A stretch of 64,000 bases of DNA from Dasyornis broadbenti. Lineage: Eukaryota > Chordata > Aves > Passeriformes > Dasyornithidae. Location of the stretch: positions 559,612 to 623,611 of the forward strand of contig VZRN01001114.1 of the NCBI GenBank assembly GCA_013397935.1. The letters run 5' to 3'. The position numbers were made by a program, and so were the translations under genes. The first letter of the stretch is position 1. The number at the start of each line of letters is the position of its first letter. The notes below the pieces were generated by a model, which worked only from the letters and a program-made list of their open reading frames with translations, ran no database searches and was not told where the DNA came from. Below are positions 24,801 to 37,900 of the stretch, piece after piece.

Positions 24801-27800
24801 CTGTGTGCATGTGACACACTTTGGATCAGTTACAGAAAGTGGTTTAGAAATTTGTAGTTGCTTGCTACCATTTTATAAATGGCAGGTATTGTAGTTGTCT
24901 GTTGTACTGTTGATATTAAGCCCAAAAGTATAGTTCAGTGATTGCTGGTTAATTACGTATCATAAATAAATCTATAAACTTCTTTATTCTTACTCAAACC
25001 TTATGAACAGTTTTTGCCTGTAACATACTGCTTCAACAACAAAATTTCTCCTCTACAGCACATCTGTTGAACTCTAAAAAACTTCTAAAAAAGCAATTTC
25101 TATCTACAGGAAGATTATTATTACTTTATGTTTCAGTCACTAGGAATTCACATGGTTTTAAACTCCACATAATTCAGAAGCCCTTTTCTGTTGAAATGAG
25201 TAAGAGGACAAAAAACTCCCCAGAGATTACCTTAAATTTAATTTCCTCCACATTGAAAGCCCTGCTGGAGTATGAAGACTCCTTTAGAATAAGGTAATGG
25301 ACATGTCTAATAAATATCCTTTAGTGATAGTGAAAGGAAGAAGACACAGGAAAGAGACTAAATGATTAGCAAGGCCTGAAAGAGGAAAGAAAATTGACCC
25401 ATTCTTGGAACGCTCCTTAGGAACCTCAATGTGTTCTGCTCGTTACAGGCACTGGTTACCCAAGTAACTGTTGGGTAATAAATCTAGCAAATGTGCATAA
25501 GAATAGTTCCTAACAAATAAAACACTCTTACAACAGAACAGGATGACTCACTCATTCTGAACCGATTTTTTAATTTATTTTTTTAAAGAAAGAAAACAGG
25601 CTGAAAATATGAGCGCAATAATGATGTTTTGAAGTCATGTTCAAGCATTACATACACTTGGCATTGAAAGGAGGGGGATTAACAAAACAATAACTAAAAC
25701 AACCTCTGTATGGCAGAAAATAAAATTTAGAATAATTTTTAAAAGTACTACATTAAAGATGCTGGCACAGAATAATACTGGGGAAAATAACTTTCAGAGA
25801 TACCAAAATTACAGCAAAACTTCCAGAATGAAGACCTCACAACAAGAATCAGATATTTTTCTGAAATGCTACTCAAAGATCAAAAAATCAACATCCCGCT
25901 TCAAAACAGAGGTGAGGAAAGGCAGCCAACAGGAAAATTTTTCTGGCTTTGACTCAAGAGTTTTCTTTGAGAGATAATGGCCCACTGGATAGTGCAACCT
26001 ACTTTACCTTCAAAAGTTCCTCCATATTACACAAAGCTTTCACAGTCAAGGAAATTAAAATTGATGATCAGATTAGAGACCTGATAAAACACACTTTGAG
26101 AGTACAGAAATGTATTTTCTTCTTTTCATGAAATGAAAACTCCCATTTAATCACAACTGTTCCTCCAAATCCTTAAATGCCACCTTTGCTTCAGGCAATA
26201 GCTGTGTCTGCCAGATAAAGTGGTGAGCATTACAGGTCTGAACCTCTTTGGCTAAGGAGGATGCAGATCTATGTTCTCTCAACAAATGAGTGATTAATCT
26301 AACCCCTGTACTAGTCACTAGATTTGCACCAAATGTACCCAAGTCTTCTTCCATACAGCCTCAGGGGAATCCTGACAATCCTCAAAAGGCTGAAGCAACT
26401 ATCATTTAGGCCTGATTCAGGTACCAGCTCAGACACATCCCCACAGTTCCTGCTTTCTTTTATCTAAACAGGTCTCTGCTTGGCATGGAGTAGATCTAAA
26501 CAAGAAAACCTTTCCCTTGCTAAACTGACGGTAGTATTTTCAGAATTACCTGAAAATAGCACCGAGGGACTAAAAAAAAACACTCACTAGGTCCCTCGCA
26601 AGAACATAACAACAGCATTTTACATAGTATCACGTTCCCTAAAAAGCACAAAAAAGAGCATCACCAAATCCAAGTAAGATTGGAAAGAAAAAGCCTACAG
26701 CATCATGAGCATAAGTTCCAAGTAGGTTGTTAAAAGGAATACCATGAACCTGTTGGAGTGTAAGAACTTAGTTCTTCCTCTGGATAATATCAATTTCTAT
26801 AGGTGGTTTCTGGATTTGGCCAGCTTGGGTGATGGTGCTGGGTATTCACTGCCTTGAGTCCCTCTTATAGAGGGCACCACAAAAACCCTGCAGTAATTAA
26901 ACCAATAGCCATCTCTGTGGCAGAGCTGAGAGATCTCAGTCATCACACACCATCTTTTATCCATTGTAACTTCTTCAGGATGTTCAACTGCACATAGTGG
27001 CCAAAACAGCTCTAAATTGTGCTGTAGTACTGGAAATACCTAATATAGCCCTCGGTGACAATGTCTATTAGCCACCTTGGAAGATAGGAATGTGAATACT
27101 CTTTAACACTCTTAGTGCTTCAGGAAGCTTGTCAGGAAATCAAGATTGTGCCATCTTAAACTACTGCACAGAAAGTAGAAATTACTATACAGACAGCAGT
27201 ATTTTTTTGTAGAAAAAAGCCCACAGTAGCTAGCACTCTTACTTGCAGAGCACCCAATGATTAACACTTCCTTCCAATAATTTCACCCTAACTTTTGGCA
27301 TCTTATTTGTCTGTTGTTGCACATCACACTCTGGGAGTACCACCACCACAAGCAAATTTGTGATAGGTGGGCACACACATAACCACCATCTCTTTCACAC
27401 CTTCCATCTCTATCAGGAATGTGACACACACCAAAATGATATGTTTTTAACTGACTTATCTCACCTCCATTCACTGAAAAATCCCCAATGCAACCCTTAA
27501 TCTCCATAGTGTTTGGTGCCCAGAAATGACACTGTAAACATAATACTACTGCTCTCTCAGTAAACTGCAGCTGAAATAAATGGAGGCAGTGCAAGGATGT
27601 CACATCTCTGATAGCTCTCACACATGGTAATTAAAAAAAAAAAGAAATGACAAAACTTGAAGAAAGATGAAAATGAATAGTCCTAACTATACTGAAGTAT
27701 AAGATTCTGTCCAGCGCATCAAAAACACACTTTCAAACAGTATCACAGTAGGTTTTTATGTCAGAGGACCTGGAAACGCAGGCAGTCAATGTCATGAAGC

Positions 27801-30800
27801 ATACTTGGGGCTGGTTGAGAAGGTGGACAGAAGAAGCTCTTGCTCCAAGACAATTTGAAAGGCACTAATGAGTGGGACTGTAGCAAATGGAAAATGAATA
27901 CTTGCCATTGCCTTCACCATGGCAGAGGAAGCAGAGCCGGAGAGGTGTACCTGCCAGGCACGCTGCCATTCAGGCCAGGAGCACCCAGTGTCGGCTATGG
28001 GTCCATGCTGGCTTCTGTGCAGCACCTGGGCGAGCACCTGTGCCCCCCAGCTTCCCCAGCCCCATGACCATGGCACATAGTCCCCCAGTCACACCACCCC
28101 CAGCCACGTCACCCCTGTCCCCGAGCCCTACACCCCACTGCCACAGGATTCCCAAGCTGTCTGCTGGCCTTGGAGTGTAACGTCAGCTTCCGTTTCGGTC
28201 AAGGGCCAAAGCAGATCTGCTCTTGTGTTTCTTGCAGAAGCTCCAACTCCACCACAACTTTTCTCCAAGAGCAGTTCCCTATCACAATGTCAGAATACAC
28301 ATAGTTCATCCTGAGCCAATGTTCCCAACTCAAGTTGGTATTGACTGAGAAATGTTAGGCTGGGGAAGAGAAGAAGGGGAAGGAAAAATTTGCATGATTT
28401 TCTGATATATGAGTAACTTAAGAGAAGACACGAGAACAAGACAGACAGTTTTCCAAAGAACTTGTAGATAAATCTGACAGATGGCCCCTTTCCTTAATGT
28501 AATGGGTAGTCATGCTGCTTAGCAGCTACTTTCACTTATCTCCAAGACCAAGGCTCAATTAAAATCTTTTATGATAGATGAAAAAATAGCAATAGTTATA
28601 AAAGCATTCCAAGTTGTATAAAGGCTGGGAAACTATATTTACTTTTTATTATTATGCTATATAAAACACCAACACGAAAAAGAGTGATGATAGACTGAAG
28701 TATCTCCTCACAGATTGAGACTACAAAAAAGAAACAATGGACTAATTAAATCACTATGGATATTCTACTGTTGATATAGGACAATCAGGAGGTAGGCATA
28801 GCTCCTCTGGAAATGGCTGACACATGGATTCAAATTCAACTCTTGATAAACACACAACAGTAACTGAATGTACATGAAGAATAAAGAAGCTATGAAGGGA
28901 AAGAAAAAACCAGAACACCATCACCTCTGCTACTCCTTACAAAAAGCCCTCAGCCAATTTCTAGTTTGAAATGTGTCATGCCTACAGTGACATTTGTCCA
29001 TGTTAATGCTGCTTGAAGACCTGCAAGGGCACTAATGGTGGTGCTGACAATTCCTGTTTATCTCCATAGGCCTGATGGCAGCTAACAATTTTCACAACAA
29101 GCAAAGGAGTCAGCAGTGTTGTCATCTTGGATCTGTTTGCTTAGACTGGAATTACACAGTAAGAAAACCACTCTTGAGTGGGAAGGTTCTTCCTGCTAGA
29201 AACATTACATCACTGAGTATCAAGTAAAGGGAGACAGACTGAACATAATATGAGAAAAACTGATCAATGGTACATCTGCAGGAAACTTTCAACATAAAAC
29301 ATAATACAGTAATAGGAGGAGTAGGGTGGAAAGGATGCTACTTTGCTTCCCTGAACTAAAGATTTTTTGCTTTGTTCAAAAATACTAGATCTGGGTACTG
29401 TCACATGAGCTCTCTGCAGGGGAATCCAACTCGTCTCGGTCTACAATGAGACTTTTCCTGTTTTCTTGTAGGAAAGACACAGAGATTGCCAGAGACAGCA
29501 GAAGAGCACTCCAACTTGCACCCATGGCTCAAGGCTGAGCACGGGAAAAGAAAGAAGAGAAAGCCAAAGTGTTACTGTTGGTGAAGTTTAGAGGTAGTTT
29601 CTGGTTTTTTGGCTTCACTTTTACCACAGAATCACAGAATTGTTAGGCTTGGAAAGAATGTCTGGAGATCATCCAGTCCACCCCTCCACCAAGGCAGGGT
29701 CACCTAGAGCAGGCTACAAAAGGCATGTGTCCATGTGGGATTTGCATATCTCCAGGCAGGAACACTCTACAACCTCCCTCAGCAGCCTGTGCCGGTGCTT
29801 TGCCACCCTCAGTGTAACAAAGTTCTTCCTCATGTTGGGCTGAAACTTCTCAGGTTTTAGTTGATGGTCGCTGTTCCTCGTCCTGCCACAGGACACCACT
29901 GAAAAGAGTCTGGCACCATCCTCTTGGTACCTGCCTTTGAATTATTTATAGGGGTTGATGAGATCCCCTCTCAGTCTTCTCCAGACTAAACTGGCCCCGC
30001 TTCCCCAGTCTCTCCTCATAAAAGAGATTCTCCAGACGCCTCATCATCTTTGTGCCCCTCTGCTGACCCTCTCCAGCAGCCCCTTGTCTTTCTTGTACTG
30101 AGGAGCCCAGAACTGGACACAGCACTCCAGATGGGACCTCACCAGGGCCAAGCAGAGGGACAGGATCATCTCCCTCAATCTGCTGGCCACATTCTACCCA
30201 ATGCACCCCAGGATACCATTGGCCCTCCTGGCCACAAGGACACTGCCACCTCATGGTCAGCTTGTCACCCACCAAAACTCCCCGGTCGTTCTCTGCAGAA
30301 CCGAGTCAGCCCCCAGACCATGCTGGTACTTAGGGTTATTCCTCCCCAAGTGCAGTACCCTACACTTACTTTGTTGCACCTTGGGTTAATAAAATCTGAA
30401 GTTCTTGTGTAGTCTTTTCCACTTCAGAAGCAGGTCTGCATTTTGAATCTTCTGTATTGGAAATAGCCAAACACAATTGAGGGATGGAAAAACTATACCA
30501 GACCATTCTTCACACAACTATTTATTGTCAACCTACCTCCCTTCCTGAAGCTTACAAAGTCACCAGCATTTGAAGACATGACAGAATGGGATGCTGACTG
30601 AAAGCACATTTTTCCTGGAGATCAGAATATCCCTTAGACAATCCTGGGAACTGAATGAAATCACCAATTCACTAATATTTTTTTTCAAATGAAATATTGA
30701 ATTTTTTTCCTCAAACAAGTCAACATCAAGGAGGTCCAGTTAAGCCTCTGATCACACAGTGTCAAATTGCCCCAACAGAGGACTCCCAAAACACAGGATA

Positions 30801-31947
30801 TCACCCAGGTATGAATGATGATAGGCCTGGATTTGCCTGGCAGCACAATCAGACATCTGCAGACCTAATTTTAACGTATCTTTGAATCACCAAAATAAAA
30901 GGAAAACAAAAATCCATCTGAAAAATCTCAAGTGGGGCTTACAGGTAATACAGACAAGGTGCAAGAAGAAGGGTTCATCCCTTAAAAGTACACAAATACG
31001 TATTAAGTATCAGAAGACATATTTTTAAAAAGTACAGTAACAAACAAATAAGTAATACATTTGGAAAACAAATGGGATTTCCACAACAGCTCAGCAAATA
31101 CAGCAATAAGGAAATGTCTTTTCCAGAACTACTACAAAATCCTGCATTTAGCTTTTAGTATTCGGAGTCACCAAGCTAGTCTAGAAGATACTCCTCAAAG
31201 AGACTTTCTAAGATAAATGATTAATGAGGTTTTACTGGCACTTTTTTTGAAAAAATTTGAGCTAGCTATGTGTCTCTAATGAGTGTTTAAGTCTGAGAAC
31301 TCAGTATGTTGTATTTAAGAATTTCTTTATTCACTTTATGGATGTAATTTCCTCAGAGAAAACTCACGGTTTTGGCAGTATCTAGATTTCCAAATGTAAA
31401 AAAACAACAACAAAAGAGGAATGGACACCATGTCTACGTGAATCTGACTGCATATAAGAGAAAACAAGATTGCTGCTGCTATGTTTTCTTACAGAATGCT
31501 AAATTAGCATTATGTCACAGGAGAACTAAGCCTTCTCTAATCCTTATTTCTAAATCCCAGGGAGATCTACACAGAAATCAGAGGGAAAGAAGAGAGCCAG
31601 AAGAGAAAAAATGACGCAGTTAAATGATGCAACTAAGGAGTAAGAGAAAAGAGCAGAAAGTTAATACTTAAAACCCTGCCTAATGGGTGCCCAGTGCTCT
31701 GTAATTAGCAAAGCACTCACGATATTCACTGAAAGTATCATCTCCAGCTTATAAAGGAAAACTGCACAGATTTCCCTCAAATAATTGCATTACTTCTTAC
31801 ACTTTTCAAAATCAATTTGTGACACATTGTCTCACCTGAACCTGACCCAGAAGAATAATCATCATCATCAATTGGATAGACGCCTGATGCTTCTTCAACA
31901 GAGCTGTTGTCAAGGTATAAATCTTTATCAGAGGTCAGATCTGCTCT
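21677..31947 (-). CDS. SDC2: Syndecan-2, coding exons 2-5 (partial gene; exon 1 outside window)
   Basis: Four minus-strand exons join in phase (31947-31836, 24130-23997, 23190-23055, 21840-21677) and encode 181 residues. With the missing signal-peptide exon this gives about the 201 residues of human syndecan-2. Syndecan-2 is a single-pass cell-surface heparan sulfate proteoglycan that binds growth factors and matrix and signals through a short PDZ-binding tail. In order, the exons encode an acidic ectodomain start with Ser-Gly glycosaminoglycan sites, a Thr/Ser-rich stretch, a charged membrane-proximal stretch ending RTEVLA, one transmembrane helix and the cytoplasmic tail ending EFYA. All introns show GT-AG ends. 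The tail RMRKKDEGSYDLGERK and the C-terminus APTKEFYA separate SDC2 from SDC1, SDC3 and SDC4. No frameshift or premature stop is seen, so the gene looks functional. It is split by introns of about 7.7, 0.8 and 1.2 kb. Confidence 0.97.
21841..23054 (-). other. SDC2: SDC2 intron 4
   Basis: A 1,214 bp intron with a GTGAGG donor and a GATTACAG acceptor. No repeat, RNA gene or second ORF with recognisable similarity is seen. A locally GC-richer stretch at about 22.5-22.75 kb has no exon-like boundaries. Confidence 0.9.
23055..23190 (-). CDS. SDC2: SDC2 exon 4: membrane-proximal ectodomain
   Basis: This exon is 136 nt, 45 codons plus one base. The acceptor is TTTTGTACCACAG and the donor is GTGAGG. 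It starts SPEEIDKEERPEMDAKKKSD and ends HSENLFQRTEVLA. It matches human SDC2 exon 4, which starts SPEETDKE and ends RTEVLA, with the same length and phase. The stretch just outside the membrane is where syndecans are typically shed by proteases (family knowledge). It is strongly charged, with clustered Lys, Glu and Asp. The last base joins exon 5 to complete an alanine codon. Confidence 0.96.
23191..23996 (-). other. SDC2: SDC2 intron 3
   Basis: An 806 bp intron with a GTGCGT donor and an ACCACAG acceptor. Nothing recognisable inside. Confidence 0.9.
23997..24130 (-). CDS. SDC2: SDC2 exon 3: Thr/Ser-rich ectodomain spacer
   Basis: This exon is 134 nt, two bases completing a glycine codon plus 44 codons. 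The acceptor is TTTTGTCTCCAG and the donor is GTGCGT. It reads GAEEDEDSAVTTTSRTLPKL and ends KVPAQTK. It is the most divergent part of the protein, as in other species, but keeps the human landmarks TTSRxLPK, ETTT and PAQTK. The many Thr and Ser residues suggest possible O-glycosylation (inference). It is 9.9 kb downstream of the left edge of the presumed intron 1 across intron 2, and 0.8 kb from exon 4. Confidence 0.95.
24131..31835 (-). other. SDC2: SDC2 intron 2
   Basis: A 7,705 bp intron with a GTGAGA donor and a GTCTCCAG acceptor. It contains the 770 bp CR1 fragment listed separately and two GC-rich stretches (about 24.5-24.8 kb and 27.9-28.2 kb) with overlapping chance ORFs on both strands. 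The rest is AT-rich unique sequence with no gene or RNA that I recognise. Confidence 0.9.
29623..30390 (-). mobile_element. CR1 LINE fragment, about 770 bp, in SDC2 intron 2
   Basis: The longest CR1 copy in the window. It reads as the reverse complement from the 3' terminus (CCACAGAATCACAGAATTGT), through ATCATCCAGTCCACCCCTCC, CTTGTACTGAGGAGCCCAGA and CTGCTGGCCACATTC, to CCAAGTGCAGTACCCTACAC. It lies in the same direction as SDC2 transcription, so its terminal repeats appear in the pre-mRNA. ORFs at 29,946-30,412 are decayed CR1 in wrong frames. Confidence 0.93.
31836..31947 (-). CDS. SDC2: SDC2 exon 2: N-terminal ectodomain with glycosaminoglycan attachment sites
   Basis: This exon is 112 nt, 37 codons plus one base. 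It starts in phase 0 after an acceptor (TTTTCCAG) and ends with a GTGAGA donor. It begins RADLTSDKDLYLDNSS and continues EEASGVYPIDDDDY, then SSGSGS, with the next glycine completed by exon 3. The Ser-Gly pairs beside acidic residues are the heparan sulfate attachment sites of the family. Human SDC2 has one SG plus an SGSG pair; here the second cluster reads SSGSGSG, one SG more. The AGA start codon at 31947 fits the known exon 1/2 boundary after the signal peptide, so exon 1 supplies only the leader and a few residues. Confidence 0.96.
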
Positions 31948-34900
31948 CTGGAAAACAGATAAAAGGGAACAGTTAAAAAGATAACAGTTCTCCAGTGCAG
32001 CAGACTCTTCACCTTCACTTCTTTCAGTTTATGCCACACATTCATCCAAGTTGTTAAAGAAATTTGTAAAAATTGCAACATTGAAAAAAATAAAAAAAAA
32101 AATTCCAAAGCTGCACAATGAAAACCACACTTCATCTCATTAAATGCATAAATTAATAAATAGGATTTGCAAATATACTCTGCAGAGCTTCTGTAACAAG
32201 AAAGAAGTGAATCCCTCTGTTAGGATCTCAAATATACAAATCTACAGGCTGTCACATGAAGTCTGTTCATTTGATCTCAAATGAGAAGAAACAAAAGCAT
32301 GTACCAAAACTATCTCAGAGGTTAATCAAGCTAAACCTCACGAAACTCTCTAGCAGTTAGAAAGAACACCTGGGACTACAGAATACAAATGTTTCTGAAA
32401 CAGTGCTATTGATTAAGGATTATGACATTTCCAGCCAGATGAAACAGCATCATGCTTCAATTCCTAAATGAACACATCTCTCCTAAAATTTAATTGTTTC
32501 AACAAGCTAAAAATCTGGTTTCTTGTAACTATCACCACATTTCTATGTCTGCAAATATTTCCCCATTAAAGAGAGATTCTGTTAAAATGAGCTCAAAATA
32601 GAACACGGTACCAGTCATCTTTTAAATTTACATTTCAGGCTTAGAAAGACTAGGAATTGTCTTCCTCTACTGCAGCTTGTGCTTTCTTAACAGAGAATAA
32701 ACTTCCTTAGGAGGGCCAGGTATCTTGGATGGCTGAGAAGGTACCTGCCGCTATTACCCCTATTACTTTAACCAGCACTTCTGCCAATGTCTGTTTGTCA
32801 TGACTTTTTGAAGAAAACATGACAGTTATAAGTGGACTTTTAAGTTAAAAAAAAAAAAACAACACCTAAATACCAAAATGCTATATCAAAATTCATCTAT
32901 TCAGTATCTCATACAAGCACTCAATCCTGCTTCTCTGAGTCCCAAAGATTTCCAACTTACTTAATGCATGGAATTGACTGCCTCTTTTATTCCCCCCAAC
33001 ATTCACTGTAGCTTTCCTAAAGGAGTACCAAACTGTGAATGGGCTAACTCCTGTATGCAAAGACTCACATCTGACTTTACAAGGTAACTTTTTCCCCCAG
33101 AGGTCTAAAATTATTGTTGAAGACATTTGTGATTTCTTTTTAGGATTCTTTTGGCAACAGATTCCTGTTTAAAGCTTCTTCACAGCAAAACACTGCTCTT
33201 CAGTTTGATCTACAATAAAAAATTATTTTTTATGGAAAGCAGCAGGGCCATCCTGATTATTAGAGTATTTCAGAGTAAAAGATCTTTGCATGTGGGTTCC
33301 CTAACACTTCTCTGAACAGCTCTGAACTAAAACACTATTACCTTGGTTTTCTTCCACACAGGAAAAGAAAACCAACATGATATTGGTCAAAGTCTACTCC
33401 TCCTACGACCACTCTTACATGTGGGATATGTGGGGGGTTAAAAAGTGCCCAGGTTTTAAGATAAGCTTACAAAGACCTGCTCTGATCTGCTGCTGTTAGT
33501 TCATGTGGTCTGCCTGGAACTGGCTGCAGTCCAAAGCAGAAATTCAAGATGATGTCTGGTCACTATCAACAACTTAATTCCTTTAAAAGATGCCTCCAAA
33601 GGAAATAATGAAGTACCTTAGTAAGAGTATTAGTGGTATTGTAATTAAGACACAGCTGAGACTATTTCCGTATAGGAAAACAACTCCCTGTCATGGGACA
33701 AATATCCTGCTCTTGATCCAGCTGCCACAATGGACCTTCATCCTATTTTACTTTCAGACACAATCATGATACAAAACAGATCACTCCTCAATATCAGGCA
33801 GGAAAAACCAAAACGTTTTTAAAAGGAAATGCAGGTGGTTGGCCGTGAGTAAAGAGAAGGCAAACAATATTCAAAAGTTATTAGAGGCAGTGAATGTTAC
33901 TCAATGTTAAGTCGGGGGAAAAAAAATTTGAAGATGTACATGTAGGAATTTCCCAACAATGGAGGTTGTTTTTGGCAAAAGGTGAGAAACAGCCTTAGTT
34001 TTCATTCACTTACTTTTGCAAACTAGTCTTCATGAGAACAGAAGCATCACACAGCCATACTCAGAATTTTTAATGTTAAATAAAAATATGAACTTACCAA
34101 TAAATTTATTCCCTAGACAATTTCTAACTTCTGAAGCAAACTTAGTAGGATTCAAAAATCAAACAAAACCCCTGGTCTCCTTCTCCCCTCAAAACAACCA
34201 ACACTTCTTTCTTGCTCTTTCCAGCCTCACGAAACTCAAAGACAGAAATGACTCGTGACAGTTCTTCTAACAATTCAGTTTCTGTAAGACAGATGAGCAG
34301 CTAACGCAACCCAGCCCAAGCTGCAACTGGCTGGTCAGCCAGGCTCCCCAACATCATATTCACTCCCTTTCTTTTGATGAATTATGTCTCTTCAGCCACC
34401 AAAAACTTTTATTTCTCACTAAGCCGAGATGTTATCAGGATTTAAACCAGTTGAATACAGAGGAACAGAAATGGAAAAGAAGCCTGGGTAGCTTTCAGCA
34501 GCAATCCATTGTATTTTATTCTGGGGATGTAAAGAATACAATGTGAAACATTATTTAATATCTAGTACTGTGGATGGTGCAACTCCATCAGAATGAGCAA
34601 ACTATTCCCCACAGAACCAGTACAATATTTACTATAGGGAGAAATACATGGTACAGTGAATTCCAAAGGCATTCAGATCAGACATCAAGCTCCGCCTGAG
34701 GAAGATAAGATGCTTTGCAGCCTCTCTGACCAGAGCCCCTTGCTTCAGTTCAGCCAATTACAGTACAAATGATTCTCGCCTGGTGGACCTTGGGCAGGAC
34801 ACAAGCACCCTCTCAAACCAATGGCACAAAGCATATTCTAGCTTAAAAATCCCCAAGCATCTGCATAGACAAATGCATTCATTGCACTGTCTTTGCAAGC

Positions 34901-37900
34901 TGGCTAGTAGACTCGGGGCACAGGCACCCCCTCTACACCCACAGCTTGCACCTTTTATCCCAGTTGCTCCAAAACACACAGATGCTTTAGGTCACTTGGA
35001 ATGAAAACTGCCTTAAGGCTAAGAATAAAAAGAAAAGCCCACCAGTTAACAAAAACCCCATAGCCATTAAAAATAATTCTGTGAAGATTAAGCTTAGAAA
35101 AATGAGAGAAAAGTAATGAAAATAAAAGAATACTTTAAGGTGTTTAAGTCAGTACCCAGCACTGAAGCCATGCTTTACAATTTTATGCTATGCTATGTTA
35201 AAATAAATTTGATTTAGTGTTTGCTCTAGAAATGTTTTCTCGCTTGTCAGCTGGGAATCCATGGGGGTCCATGGACTACTTCCAGGATGCTCATAAAAGA
35301 CAAGTTGGAAAAACAAATCTGTTGTCAGTAGGCTTGGACACAGAAAGGTCTGTACTAGCATTTCAATATATTTAGGAGGAAAAATAAAAGAAGTTTGCAA
35401 ATTCTAGTTCCATAAAACTATTTTTAGGTATTATGAAGGCCAAATATTTAAGGGACTATTTCCTGTGGCTAACAATTGAAATGAGAACACTCATGTTACT
35501 TTTATGTAACAGCCTTATTTTCAGACCTATTAAAACGGCAGGAACACCAGGCGAGGATGTCTCTGTTATCAGCCCTTCAATCTGGCCCTGAAGCCACAAA
35601 AACTGCTCGTTACCTCTTGACAGAGATTGCATTCACATCTATCATTGTTATCCCACTTACACTTTTATTCCAAGAATATAATGCTGCAAAATCCTGTGAC
35701 CTAAATACTTCACATGCTACATGCCAATGATCACTGATTCCTGTCTGGTTATTGACTATTCTGGCATAAATCTAAATGTCATGGAAATAGTGTAGATTAG
35801 CACCCATTAAGAACTAGATAGAAGACATTTCCGTACCAATAATATGTTGAATTTGAAATCTTAGTCTCTTTATTTTACTAAATCTTACATTTAAAATAAT
35901 TTTTAAGTTAATAAATTGGGATCATCCAGGACATATTAAAAAAAAAATACACAAATCCCTCATTTTGACACTACATGAGAGGGGAAAAAAAGCAAAAAAA
36001 ACTTTTTCTTGTCTCATCATCTCATGAAAGACATAAATCATCCATCAAAATTACAATGACAAAAAAAATTGAAAACAATCATCAGACTGAAAAATTGAAA
36101 ACAATCAGGGGGTTTGGGAATTTTGTTTGAAAAAGATATGAAGTGCCCTGTCACAGCCATTCCCTTTTCCAGTGCTGCTCTTACTCTCAGTCCTCCCATT
36201 ACATGGGGCTGATTTAGAAGTAAGACATTAAAGACCTTTGTGCCATGTGGATGAAGCGAAGAAAGCTGGTGTGAGCAGCAGTGAAGGAGTAATGTCTACC
36301 GTGGCCTGTTGCGGCTGTTGGAACTCAGACACAGGAGCAATGAGTAGTTGACACATGGAAGGAAACACGTTATTATTTACAGATGAACTCAAATTTTTGT
36401 TCTCTGTGTCTCTGGCTATATGCATGGGACAGGGAATTCAAGGTTTGCAGCTGTGTTACTGATGATACTTTACCTCTCTTTTTCCCCAGAAGAAATTCTT
36501 TTAGATGTAACCCATTTAGTATGCAGAGAACCAGAGGCTAATATTTTCAGAGTGATGTTATATTACAAATATCTAAGCCAGAAGCCTCTGAAAATTTGCA
36601 ATCATTACAGCTGTTGATTAGGCAGAGATCTTCAATGTAAGAAGGAGAAAGAAAACAGATTTTCTCTTCTATTAACACACAGTGCAGTCTCATGTATGCT
36701 TGTATAAAAGCATGCTCAACTGCTGAGTCTAAGTTCACTAGAGTGATCTGCTTTCCATATACACTACATTTTTGGAAAGCTAACTATGTGAATGCATTCA
36801 TGTAAAACCTGAGAGTCATTGCAGACGTTCCCACTGGAGGCTGGAAAAAAGTTGAGTGAAGAAGCTATATTTCCCTCTAGGCTTCCTGCAGAAGGAACTA
36901 TGATCTGCCATGCAACAGGATTTAGTCCTAACAGACCTCAGCATTGCTGACCTCAAAGCTTGGCAGGTGTCTTCCTATCATTGTTCACCAGTTCTTTGCT
37001 TTCCCTTATCACACCAGGAAAGGTGAAACTGTCCCATTAGGAGTTTGTTAACCTTGTCCAGGAATGAGAGGCACAATTTTAAACAAAAGAAAAATGAAGT
37101 GCAAAACTGCAAAATCAGATTCCCACCTCAAAGCACCATGTCTTCCCAGAGACACAAGCCAACCAGAAGACCATCCACTTCCCATTTCTCATCATGTTAC
37201 TGGTTCTCAGAGATGAGCCTCTGCTGGCTCCTTCAGTCTGCAATTTCCTATGCTGCCCACCTGTATCCAGCTACAAACACATGATTTTGATGGAGAATTT
37301 TATCTTACAAGGTATATTTACCACTAATTGTCTTAGTCCAGATGTCTGCCTTTCCTTACACTGATATGCCCTACAGCTGGGCACAGCAGAAAAGGAGAGA
37401 AGTCCCCATCATATCCTTTCAAGGTGACATCGCCCACTTTTAAGGACTCACAGGACAAAATCTTCCCAGCAAACCCCACCTCAGGTGCACTGTGCCAAAC
37501 GCAGTGGAGCCTTCAGCAAAGTGGTGGTGGAAAGTTTGGTTGTGGGATGTTCTGGGAAATAAGATGCTAATAATTGATGACATCATTTAAGCACAACACT
37601 CTAAGGACTCTCTATTTTCTTCCTTGGAGAAACCATCCTGCCTGCAAAATGCTGGTATCAGTGCAGCAGGTACTGGCTGCAGGAGAGCTGCCCTGTACCA
37701 GTCTGGGTCATTGTGATCACAGATAAAATATTCTTTCCGCAACAATAGGCCCCAGATTGAATTTTCCAAGTTTGAGAGCAAGGATTTTATACAGAAGACA
37801 GTATCTGTATTGCTCATTTTCCCCAAATCATTCTGACAGTTACCATCTCCCAGTTTTACTTTGAAATGGCTTAAAACCCTCGCCAATCCTCGTGCCCATC

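Noticed and set aside
27792..28180. GC-rich block in SDC2 intron 2 with 94-97-codon ORFs on both strands.
   Set aside because: No splice sites in phase with SDC2, no recognised domain, and the SDC2 exons already account for the full expected protein length.
29946..30412. Overlapping ORFs on both strands of about 110-120 codons.
   Set aside because: The whole stretch is CR1 retrotransposon sequence; the frames are remnants.
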